Shown here: positions 39,301-60,612 of the stretch, piece by piece
Layout: each line of letters opens with the position of its first letter
Numbering within the stretch: the first letter of the stretch is position 1
From: Ascaris suum
Taxonomy: Eukaryota > Nematoda > Chromadorea > Rhabditida > Ascarididae
Direction of reading: 5' to 3'
Length of the DNA stretch: 64,000 nt
Assembly (NCBI GenBank): GCA_013433145.1
Contig: CM024175.1
Span: forward strand, 10,152,516-10,216,515
Position numbers and translations under genes: made by a program
Notes under the pieces: model-generated
Seen by the model: only the letters and a program-made list of their open reading frames with translations
The model's database searches: none
What the model was told of the DNA's origin: nothing

Positions 39301-42300
39301 GCGATTTCATTAACTTTCATTTAGGTGTATATTAGGTAATAATTTAATTCATAGCGGACAATGATCTATCCGATTTCAAGAAATCTCAAATATTTATTAT
39401 GATCATCAACTCTTATAGAAAAAATAAAAAGTAAAGTCATGATTTATAAATAACTACATTTTCTACATCTAGGAATAAATCTGTCTTTCACGTTAGCATA
39501 AACTATGAAGGAAAACAATCGTAAATTAGTCTTCTGATTTGTAAATATTGAAAGTAAATCGACGATTATGTCTAATTTTGTTCTTTTTTTATTGAAAGAG
39601 ATGGCCGGAGGGGGGGGGTATGTGTACAATTAATACCATTGCTTCGAAGGAATTCTTCTTACTTATACAAGTTTCAACCAATAGGTTACCGTTGGTGGCG
39701 GTATGGAGAGCATGAGCTTAGTGCCGTACTATCTTGAACGTGGTGAAACTACTTATGGTGGAATGAAGCTCATCGTAAGTCTGAAAAAAAAATCAATTTA
39801 TTTTTTTTCTTTCATATTTTAGATTTATTTTATATTTATAGTCAATTTTAAAATTTCTGCATCGTTTATTTTGCAAATTTTTTGAAAAACGAAAGTATGG
39901 AATTTATTCGCATATGAATTTGTTCTATTTATATTCTCATCTGTGGTGAAAGAAAAAACTTCTATTGAAAGAGAGTAGAAAAGAATGCATTAAATAAACT
40001 TGAGAAACAAAGTTCCTATTAATTAAAATTGTCGCTTATTTACTAGAAATTCCTCAACGTTTTCGCTCTTGTTTCTCTTCTCTAGGAAATAAATCAACAA
40101 AAACCAACAACGAACATCTTTTCGGGACTTTTTTTTTTCGAATTCTTTTTGCAATCTATTTTTGATGCCGTTAATGTATAAATTATTTATTCGGAATTTG
40201 TCCAATTAGATTAAAAAATATATGCAAAACACTAATTTAATTTATTAATAATTCAAGATTTTTTTTGCTATCAAAAAGAATTTGTGGATTTCAAAGATTA
40301 TTACTGTCTTCAGGACGGTATCCCAAGAGATGGTCTGACTGATGCATATAGTAATCAACTTATGGGTGCATGCGCTGATAATGTGGCTAAACGATTCAAC
40401 ATCACCCGTGAGGAACAGGATAAATTCGCTATTGAAAGCTATAAACGATCTGCTGCTGCATGGGAGGTAAGTGTGATATTTATTCAAAATTATCTCCAAT
40501 TCAAAAAAACACAATCTGCAAAATTTGTAATACCGATAACTCGACTAAACTTTACGCTATAATAATAAAAGAGTTGCGAAAATATCGGGTGATATTTTCG
40601 AAGCGTAATTGCAAAACCGTATTACAATATTTCCACTAATATTCGTACTACTCTTCTCTCTTCGCTTTATTTCCTCCCTTTTTTCTTGCCTCACCCTCTT
40701 TCCTCTCTATCCCCTTCTTTCAAACATTGATTGGTAGTAATTTCTCATCAGATTGTACTTGAGGTTATCCCATCAATCAAGCCCAAGAAAAGCCTCAGTG
40801 TAATTGTATAGAGAAGATATTATGGTTATTTACCAACAAGCAAATGAAGTTTTTCTAGAGTGGAGCATGCAAAGCTGAAGTAGTTCCTATTGAAGTGACA
40901 AAGGGCAAGAAAACATACATTGTCGACAAGGATGAGGAATACACCAAAGTCAACTTCGAGAAGCTTCCCAAATTGAAACCCGCCTTCTTGAAAGGTTCGT
41001 CCATTGTGTTTTCATTATTTAAATAGAATTTATAATTATTATAAGTATTGTTTTTTAAAAACTTTGTATATATTTTTAATGATCTTACAATATATGTTTC
41101 CTATACGATGTGCTGTTATTAGTGGAATATCTCGAAGAGGATGAACTCCAAAAAATTAAGAAAAATTGTCTTCATTTGCAACAAATGAGAAGATTTGTTA
41201 TAGTGTACCAACATCTGTGGTTTTTTCGTTAGATATTCTATAAAATCATTTAAAGCGATCGTATAAATGAAATTTTCTTGTTTCTTAAATATTTTGAAAA
41301 TATCTCACCTAAGTCCCACAATGATCATTGGTCACCTCTGCGTCTATAAAGATTAGGTGCGTTAATGAACGATGACAATACAGGTATCGCGTAATACTAT
41401 CAAATATTCGGAGATTACAGTTATACTTCTTTCTATAATTAATTACCATATATTGAATAAGAGTATTTGTTGTTGTAGTAATCGGTCGAGAATTCACATA
41501 CTTTCGCAGTCAATTACATTTGCCTACGCATCATGTAATTTCATTTCTTTTTGTTTTCAAATATCGTCGAAATCAATTGATAATCGAAATTTTATGCAAG
41601 TTTCTGTATTCAGACGGAACCATCACGGCTGGCAATGCTTCAACACTGAACGATGGTGCTGCGGCAGTTGTGATGACGACTGTTGAAGGAGCGAAAAAAT
41701 ACGGTGTGAAACCATTGGCCCGATTGCTCTCATATGGTGATGCGGCAACAAATCCAGTCGATTTTGCTATTGCACCATCAATGGTTATCCCAAAGGTAAG
41801 TAAAAGCCAACTTCCTTTCATATTTTCTTAGACAACTTGTTTTTCAAAAAAAGCGTTCATAGGTTTTTGTTTATTTCTCAAGGATTCACTTCAAAAGTAA
41901 CATTTAAACTGTACAGTTTATTTGTTTCTTTTACAAAATTATACTGGATAATTCTATTGCGTAGTATGATGATATACTAACTGCATTTTTTAAGGTACTT
42001 AAATTGGCTAATCTCGAGATCAAGGATATTGATTTGTGGGAAATCAACGAGGCTTTCGCCGTTGTTCCCCTTCATTCAATGAAGACACTCGGTATCGATC
42101 ACTCGAAAGTGAACATTCATGGTGGTGGCGTATCTCTTGGACATCCTATTGGGTTTGTTAGAATCTCTTTTGCTATATACGACTGTCAGAAGATTTAAAA
42201 CATGAACATTCATGTTGCAAAATGCAAATCTTTCAATGCGATACTCCCTAAATTTCCATCATTTAAGCGAATTTTTTATTGCTGGGCTAATTATGAAAGA

Positions 42301-42876
42301 GGTAGCGTTATAGTCATTCATTTAATGCTTCAATCTGGCGATGAAATCTCCTAGCGATAAAATTGCATTTTTATATACGGATTGCTAGTAAGATGCAATA
42401 AACGAACATATCAACATTTCAGCTATTTGCATTTAGAAATGCAAATTTTATGATCATATCAACTTAAATGTTGAATTCGTGATCGATTTTTGCATATTCG
42501 AACTTCGTAAATGACGCTAAAAACTTGAATGTTTTAGAAAGAATTTCAAGCAGACTTTTGTGATTCTTTTCGTGAATAGATATCGGTGAGGAGATAAAAG
42601 CAGAGAAGGTTGCGCTGATAAGCGTCACAAATCTAGAGAAATGCACAGATGAGAGAAGCGCTGAAAATGGGATAATATATGCTAAGCATTTTCGCTCTTC
42701 GGTGGTCTCCTCAGCATGTTATATTGGCCACATCTATGCACACTTTTATGTTTAGAATGTCTGGAGCTCGAATTATCGTTCATCTGATTCATGCGTTGAA
42801 ACCTGGCCAGAAAGGCTGCGCTGCAATCTGCAATGGTGGCGGTGGCGCTGGTGGAATGGTCATCGAGAAATTGTAA
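36386..42876 (+). CDS. kat-1: Mitochondrial acetoacetyl-CoA thiolase (acetyl-CoA C-acetyltransferase), copy 1, 10 exons
   Basis: Interconverts two acetyl-CoA and acetoacetyl-CoA in mitochondria (ketone body, isoleucine and fat breakdown). Exons: 36386-36466, 37205-37348, 37781-37850, 38657-38760, 39685-39774, 40314-40466, 40859-40994, 41614-41795, 41995-42152, 42756-42876 (TAA), in phase, 412 residues; human ACAT1 is 427. Exon 1 starts [20 protein letters not shown]: no acidic residue and spaced Arg/Lys, as in a mitochondrial presequence. Catalytic residues are intact: nucleophile Cys in [14 protein letters not shown], His in [11 protein letters not shown] and Cys in [10 protein letters not shown]. 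Odd point: the exon 2 border fixed by homology (37204/37205) reads TTTCAT, not TTTCAG. The nearest upstream AG (37189-37190) would add 14 bases and shift the frame, so this copy may be impaired. It converges on a paralogue at 46355-56121. Confidence 0.93.
37092..37192 (+). repeat. Dispersed repeat family B, copy 1 (end of kat-1 intron 1)
   Basis: About 101 bases starting CCTTCACGTTA match 60511-60612 without gaps, with about 14 differences by eye (roughly 86% identity). The right edge lies about 12 bases before exon 2 of kat-1 copy 1. No coding content or terminal repeats were recognised. Confidence 0.85.
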
Positions 42877-43206
42877 ACCCAATTAACTTAAAGAAATAGT
42901 TATTTCATCAGAGCTCAATGAACATTCGACTGTAATATCTTTTATTTTAGACCAATTCTTCACTTATAGAGTTTATTTATGATCAGCATTTTCCTGTTGT
43001 ATATACTGTTTATTTCCATGCATCTAATTTTAACTGAATTTAGGAAATATTGCTCAAGAATATTTTATTTTCTTTGTATGCAATAATCTGATATATGAGA
43101 GTTTGTCACTACGACGATCTTTAATAGGAATATCTGTTTGTTAATGTTTTCATGTTACTGTCATTGTTCATCGTCCACTGATGATATAAAGAGCAAAAAA
43201 AATTGA

Positions 43207-43212
43207 AATAAA
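43207..43212 (+). other. Polyadenylation signal of kat-1 copy 1
   Basis: AATAAA about 330 bases after the stop codon, in TGAAATAAAAC. Confidence 0.45.
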
Positions 43213-45067
43213 ACTTCAACTTTTCTATGTTGTTGTTTGTTACCGATGAAGTAAAAACGTCTCCTTACCGATAACTACCTAATGATTCTATTGCGATTCT
43301 TTCATAAGCTCATCCGAATAAAAAGTAATTCCAATGAGTCTTACCATATTCAGAATTTTCATGCATATGTTTTCATCGAGGAGACTACAAGTCTTACAAA
43401 CCCTCCACTGCAGACTTCTTTTATCTTGTAGAAGCGCTCATCGGCAATCGTCTAATATTATGCAAGATGATAATATTAACGGCATTTATAGGTTTCTATT
43501 CAGTTAAGTCTACTCATTCACTAGATTCATTTAGTATGCTAGTTGTATGCATTCATGTTTAAGATTTATTAGAGATGCGAATAGTTTGCAGAGATCCAGA
43601 ATTTGATACAAGCACTTATCACTGTTAAGTTCGGAATGATATTTCCGATCAACCCTACACATTAACAGATATGTTGAATAAATATTCAAAAGTCATCAAA
43701 GAACGGTTTTTTCCTAAAAAACGGCGCCGTCTCTTTCTAGTTTTTAGCAGCCCCATTATCGACGGTTATCAACCAAATTATGGCGATCCTTGAGCTAGCT
43801 ATTAAATGTTCAAAAGTTAGAAAGAATGCAAAGATATCTTTCGTACATATTTTCTATGATAGTCGTTAGACGTTTTCCTCTTTCTACACTTCATTGAAGC
43901 AGTGCGAAAAGAAAGGATTTATACACCAAAGACATTTGAAATGATTGATCGTTGATGAGATGATCATTTGTTAGCGACCGTTCTCTTTATGCTGTCTTCA
44001 CATATTTTCAAATGCTCAGTAAAGGATGGGATCAGATATAAATTTTAGGCGAAGTAATTGAATCCTCAAATCATAACTGCATTATTTGCGACTATGAAAA
44101 AAAAATGCACTACGATAGAAATTAGCAAAAATTTTGCGATAATTTCTTTTTGGAAATTTTTATAAATATTTATGACTGTATCAAATATGTATGTCAAAAA
44201 GCATTGAAAAGTTGAATAATTGCTAAAATTTTCCGCTATTAGAAGTGAGTTCACTTAAAGATATAATTGCTGATATTCTTGAGCATACGTATTTGATATC
44301 GCTAAACAAGTTTTTATTCATTTTTCACATTTAAGTGAATCAAAAAAGCGTTGAATCTGGCGATAGTGTATAATAGAGACTATAATAGAAACGAAGTTAT
44401 TGGTTGGAGGGACTTGAAAGGCAAGAAACACCAATCTCGATGGAGAGGAAATGTTGCGATAGGGGGAGGGGGATGAAGGGGTCGAAGAGAGGAAGCAGGA
44501 GAAGGAGCGAAAAAGGTGTTTTTAATTTAATCCAGCCGTATACATTACACCTTTCATTTGCTGTGCGGAGTGTAACAAAGTGAAGCAATGAAATGTTAGT
44601 GCAAAAAAGATGACAAGCAATTGCCTGCTCCTCAACAGTCCGTGCAATGAGTTTTTGTTGAGTGACTGATGGCAATGCACTTCATCTCTCTTCGACACCA
44701 ACTGCTTAACGCGAAACTCTGCGATTATCTTACTGCTGAAATCAGTCACGTCGAGGAAAAATCTTAAGCTTTCACTGATACATGAAAATGGGGAATTCCT
44801 ACATAGGATTTTGATAAAGGAGAACGGCAGAAGTGCTGTGAAAGAGGAATGAATGTTATTCGTAGTATATGAGATGTGGTACATTGTAGTTGTATAGCAG
44901 AAAGGCAAATCTCTATTTGCTCTCCACGCCTAACTAACATGTCTTTGGCACAAATGTCGTGGCACAGTCCAAAATCCGTAATTTCCAACAAACCTTTATT
45001 CCTTATCAGGGATTCTTTCCCTCTTCTTATTAAAGTAATCAAGAGAGAAATAAAGCCTCGGGGTAAT

Positions 45068-45332
45068 TGAAACTGTTGCGACACTGCCGCGTAGCCGAGA
45101 AGACAAGGCGGAGATGGAAGCGAAGGTCATGGATATAACCGAAATTCCTAACTGGACAAGGACGATGGTGGCAAAAACCAATATCACTGTGCATATACAC
45201 ACCATGGCTGACGGGTTTGAAAACTACAGAAATAGAGAAACAGCGAAATATGATGGGGCAGAGGAGAGTGGATATCATCGAGGTCGATCTATGCAAAATT
45301 GAGTTACAGCGCGGTCGTCCATCGCAACAGAA
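45068..45332 (+). repeat. Dispersed repeat family A, copy 2
   Basis: Pairs with 7480-7745 in the same orientation. In this copy one frame stays open for 62 codons (45114-45302, with MADGFENYRNRETAKYDGAE). The other copy shares that region but has stops, so coding is not shown. The shared core ends soon after ATCTATGCAAAATTGAGTT. Confidence 0.8.
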
Positions 45333-46354
45333 ATATTTCTTTGCACGGGATAAAATGCTTGCATCTTTTCCGACTCCATACCTTATACGATTTTCAGTTC
45401 CATGCTTCATACTTCTTCAGGTATTCAGATATTTTCTGAAGTTATCCAAACGTCAATACTTTTGCAATAACAAAGACTTTTGCAATCTTCTGTCTTTGCA
45501 TATTACGAAAACGATGATGGAATGATGCAAAAATGCAAAACATTATTGATAAATTATTGCAGTTTTATTGATCTTGCAACAGTTTATCATTACGGTTTTG
45601 AAATACAATGATGCAACAATCAAAACATTATTACAAAAGCAGTTTTCTTATTGATAAAACTTGCAAATATAAAACGGAAAGTTAGACGAATAAAAATCTC
45701 CAAATGATAAAAGATATAAATCTCTAACAAAACTGATGCAACTTTGATAAAAACCTCTAACTTGAAATATTAACTGCATAAAAAATAATGACATAATAAT
45801 GATATATATGCAATTAAACATTGCAACAAACTGTTTATAAATGATATAATACAATTAGAAAAAACTGCAACAAAAAACAAACGTTTGGAATGAACGGGAA
45901 ACAAAAGTTTTGTTCGGAAGTAAGTTGAAGGAATATAAATAGAAAAAGATACTAAAACGTGGAAAAGGAGACACTTCAGTAGTTCACTTTATATATGATG
46001 ATAGAAAATTTACATATTTCTAATGCCCCATCATTTGAGAAATATGCAGATTTTCAAAACACCTACATAAGAAGGAAGTGCAGTAGTTCTTACAACAGCC
46101 GTCTATTGTTCCGTCGATCAAGTTCGTTTGTCCCATCCACAAAGTTCAATATCTGTTCACTATATTCATTTCCCATCACTGGGTACAGTGAAAAAAATAT
46201 TGAAAAAAAAATCGAAGTATCAATCATTGTTGAAGACTGAAAAAGATGCTCTGAATAGATAATTTCAAATATAAATTCATGCAGAGTGTTAATAAGAAAC
46301 AAATATGAAATATTGTAGGTGGATAATATTGAAATGAAAAATCGATATTCGATT

Positions 46355-56121
<9,767 letters not shown>

Positions 56122-56128
56122 TATTCAG

Positions 56129-56134
56129 CTAAAC
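56129..56134 (-). other. Probable trans-splice acceptor of kat-1 copy 2
   Basis: On the minus strand, GTTTAG ends seven bases before the ATG at 56121, the same spacing as in copy 1. It is probably the spliced-leader acceptor. Confidence 0.55.
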
Positions 56135-59068
56135 GACGAATCTATATAGAAAGAAATAATTTAAGAGGCGTAACATGATAGTTCGACATGCGCATTTATC
56201 TGGTACACATATGATTACTGTTTAACATAAATGTTAAAAAGTAACGAAATGTGTGGTAATATGTGTTTTCCAACTTACTTGGCAATTTACCCAAAAACGC
56301 CATCAAGCATTCAGTCTTAGTTCTCCTCCGCTCTGTCTAACCAATTACGTAAGGAAAACCTGCCACAATAATTTCATAGCACAGAACACTAAAATGATCT
56401 TGCTCCAGAAGAAAAAAATCTGCAGGAAGAAAAATTTCTGACGTTTCAATCGTCTACAACGTTTCCTTTCAAATTTGCATGATACACTTTTCCCTTAAGA
56501 AAGGCTTCTTCAAAGTTCCTTGATGGCATTTAACGAATTTCTTCCATACAAAATCGAAAACTTCAATAATGCTGGAGAAAAAGAAAAAATAAAAGCTCTA
56601 TGATATACGAATAAATATTAATCTCCGCCAAAAATATTTCTGCTTAGAAAATTTTTCCCTTGCAAAAATTTTCCTCGGTAAAACAACTGCTATTAAAATT
56701 TTGCGATAATTTCTTTCTTGATTGCATTATCAAAATTCTACTCTCCATCTTTTGCTGCTATAAGCAAACTTGAAAAAGTGGCCGAAAGTGGAAGAGAAAT
56801 CGGTTGATGCATCATTAATGGAAAGTTCTCTCATATTATGCAACTATAGAAAATTACGAAAATTTTTTAATGCAATTTATTTACAAAGACTTTGCAAAAT
56901 TTATGATTTCCATTATAATTTTATCAAAACTTTTATAGTGGATCTAGGCATATATCTTTCACTAATTTTTTTTTTTTACGGGAGAGGGGGGAGGGAGGGA
57001 AATTTCTTAATAAAAAACGAGAAGTTTATGGCAGAAAAAGGTAACAATTGAATTTAAACTCTTGTTAGCGTACGTAAAATATTTTTGATGAAAACCCCTC
57101 TCACTTTCAACAATTTTAGAATCCAGCGAAAAATAACCTCTGAAATGAGATGGCATCAATACAACACTAACAACCTTACCACGCAACAAATGACGACCAC
57201 TTCGCAACGATACACGCTAAGGAATAATGATTTGATACGAGTTCTAGCTATGCATCCCTCATAGAAAAAAAACGATATGTTTTAGAGGGAGGCATTTTTT
57301 ATGAGATATTTATCTACATAATAAACAAATCTATTGATACTTTTATTTAAACATTGCGAAATTAGATCAATAAGAGATCGATTGATCAGCTGATCGTATC
57401 ATTCAGCAATGAAGAAAGCACCAAAAATTGCTGACGTCATCCAATGCATGATAGATAGATCATACTTGTTTTAGCTGTATAGCGTCTAGAATTCCCTTTT
57501 CTAGATCTTTTTTATGGATCATTGATTTGCCTATCTTCGATTAAAAAAATACCTTTGATAATTAAGTCTTTATTTCAATAAGGAAATCAAGAAAAAAATT
57601 CAAGTCTCTATCCAGAAAAAATCTCATAATCAAAGAAAAATAAAAAGTATAGTAGAAGAAAATGTTACAATTAATGCGGCAACGGAATGCTTATCCATAA
57701 TTGAACAGGGACTAACCAACAGCAATTAAATCCTCTCGAAGATCCCAATTGATAAAATATCAGGCGGATTTCACCGGCGAGTGAATTGAATGAAATTTCC
57801 CATGTGTTGGATTTTTTTAGGTAATACATTGCATGCGCGCTGAACTCTGTAGGCGAATGAGTTGGGTGAATCCTCCCATATATCCAATCATCTCTATGAT
57901 TATAAGCGACAGCCCAAAACGTAATCCGAACAGCAAATAGGAAAAAACAGCTACCAAATAGAGCATAGGAAAGAAAAGACTTTCAACTCTTCTAATGAAG
58001 GTGTTAAACTTTTTTTAAAAATAAACATGCAGTGGGAATTTATTTCATTTATTTTGAAGCAATTTAGAATCAAATAATTCGACCTACTCATAGAACAATT
58101 GGAAAAGATTCGGAATCGTCATGCAAAGTAGTGCTTTTGTGTATTTTCGCTGCACTTTTTCAGATCATTTGAACATCTTTAGCACTAGAGGACAACCGGA
58201 GAGGAGAACGATACTAGAAGATTAGTCGATAGCATGTTGCCTATTGATGATGCATCGAAATGCTAATATTTCATCAACATGATAATTTATTTTTCATCCA
58301 AAAAAACGGGGAATGATTTTGACTGACTCACGAAAATTGAATAAAAACACAAATATTTAGACCATTAAAGGACAAGAAAAGGCAATTATAAGTGATTTTA
58401 TGTTGTTGCATAACAACAAGTTGTGCATTTTGTGCTAAGAAATTTGCGCTAAATATTCAACGAAAAACGGTTTCATTATTTTATTTCACAGCAGCAATAA
58501 TAATTCTGCCCAAAATTGCAGCATTTATTGAAACCAATGAAAATGCCATTGTGCCTTTCATCTGATGAGTAAAACTTCTTCACCAAACTAACAAATCATA
58601 AGAAACGGGAACCTGTTGGTACTGTAATAAGTTTAGAGTGGGGCTCATTGTCTTAGATTGACTACTGAAGCCTCCGATTGAATGTTGAAGACTGACTAGC
58701 TGCTAAACGTACTAGAGAATTAAAATAAGCACCAATATAAGAAATACTTGCGGTACAGATCGACTGTTCCAAACATCATATCTCGATAGGTGAACAATTC
58801 CGCGGAATTTAAAAGCATTTATGGCGGAAATTTTAGTCACACCGAATTTCGTCACTCCATTATCAGTGATATTTGAGCTGAAGCTGTCCGGTAGCCATGC
58901 ACGCATACACACACACTCACACCTATTTGCATAAGCAAAACGTCTTCATCATGCGCTTTGTGGGCGTATACATGAAATATGCGCATAATGCTTATTTTAG
59001 AGATGTGAGTGGGCCCATGCCTAAGAAACAAAAAACAACCAAATTTACGAGGCAGAAAATTGGAAAAT

Positions 59069-59238
<170 letters not shown>

Positions 59239-60510
59239 ATAAGCGTAGTGAAAGCAGACCACATCTGCAATAAGTACGCAACCAAGACAGTCATTTGCTT
59301 TACATGAACGCAAAAACAACCTCATTTTTATCGTAAATATTTGTCTAAATGCGAATCATTATCATAAACTTTCTGCTCTACTATCACATTCCTTTATGAA
59401 TTTATCCTGTTGAGAGATTTCTCTTCCTTCTTTGAAATCGCCTCAAAAAGTTCCCTCGCTTAAATCTTCTCTTCTCATCGTCGTCATCTTTACTTATGCT
59501 CTCCCTGGTTACAATACCTCATCCACGTGTTCTTTGGATCGATTAAAAACCCCATAGATGATTGCGTTATCAGCCGTTGCCGGTTTGTACGATAGAGTAA
59601 ATGTTGTTTGTTTACTTAAGCAGAAAATTCACCACTTGCACACAACATCGAAAAGATTCTTCTCATAGGAACCCTTACGACCATCTCAAAAAAATTTACT
59701 CACCATGCGGAAGCATTCATAACACTTCATTATTTGTTCAAATTATGAAAAATATCGATGCTATGCAGAGCGGAGAAATACGGAAAACGAGGTAGAGAGA
59801 GGAGAAAATTGGCTGAATAATTTGAAACTCAAGATTATATCTTGAAATCCTCAGTATCTTTTATTGTATTTTCTCATAAAACAACTCGAGAGAAGTTTGC
59901 TCTTCATGTTAACCAAATTCGATGTAATCGAAAACTATCAGGTGTAAGGCGTTTTAATTCACCTGTAGAAAAGTCTATAAATGTATTATTTATTAGTTTT
60001 TTACTCAACATTATTCACCAGAAATTCAAATAAAATAATCACTGCATGCAGCAATGTTACTGTGTTTAAAGATATCACAGTTTGCATATTGCGTTTTAGC
60101 CTATATCAAGTGCATCACAGTATCGTATCAACTCTGAAGTTCCAACATAAGCGTAAGATTTCCCGATTTTGGAAAACTGGTACAAGTACACCTGCATAGC
60201 ATCATTTTAACTAAAAGCATGAGCGTATCATATCAGTTTCCAACTCCTGCTTGAACCTAAAGCTTATTTCAGTTTTTTCCGAATTTAGACTTAGTAGGAT
60301 TATTGTATTGATCGCTTAGCATTGCTTCCTGCGCTGTCGGTTTTAAAAGGGCTCCGAGCAAATTCCTTGGCTTCGTCCTACCGAGTCATTCCGACCAGTG
60401 GTCTCATCGGGACGAGGGCGGTGGAGCAAGTCGGAACCATCCTCTTGAGTGAAACAACGATGAATCGACTCGTCAGTGTCCGATGGGCATGAGATGCGCC
60501 TAAGCCCAAA

Positions 60511-60612
60511 CCTTCACGTTACCTTATAACTTCAGCCAAACGGAGGTGGTAGTGATATGAAGAGACATTTATTCGAAATGAATGCTTTGTTGATTAAAGT
60601 AAGTAAGAGTAA
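60511..60612 (+). repeat. Dispersed repeat family B, copy 2
   Basis: Gapless match to 37092-37192, about 86% identical by eye. It directly follows a GC-rich patch (60340-60510) that has no counterpart beside the other copy. Confidence 0.85.

Larger units (their letters stand above)
42877..46354. other. Spacer between the two convergent thiolase genes
   Basis: This holds the 3' ends of both genes and repeat family A copy 2. Between 44396 and 44520 the sequence is purine-rich (GGGGGAGGGGG-like blocks near 44462). Many short open frames overlap here on both strands, but none has family features or exon-like borders that I can support. Confidence 0.65.
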
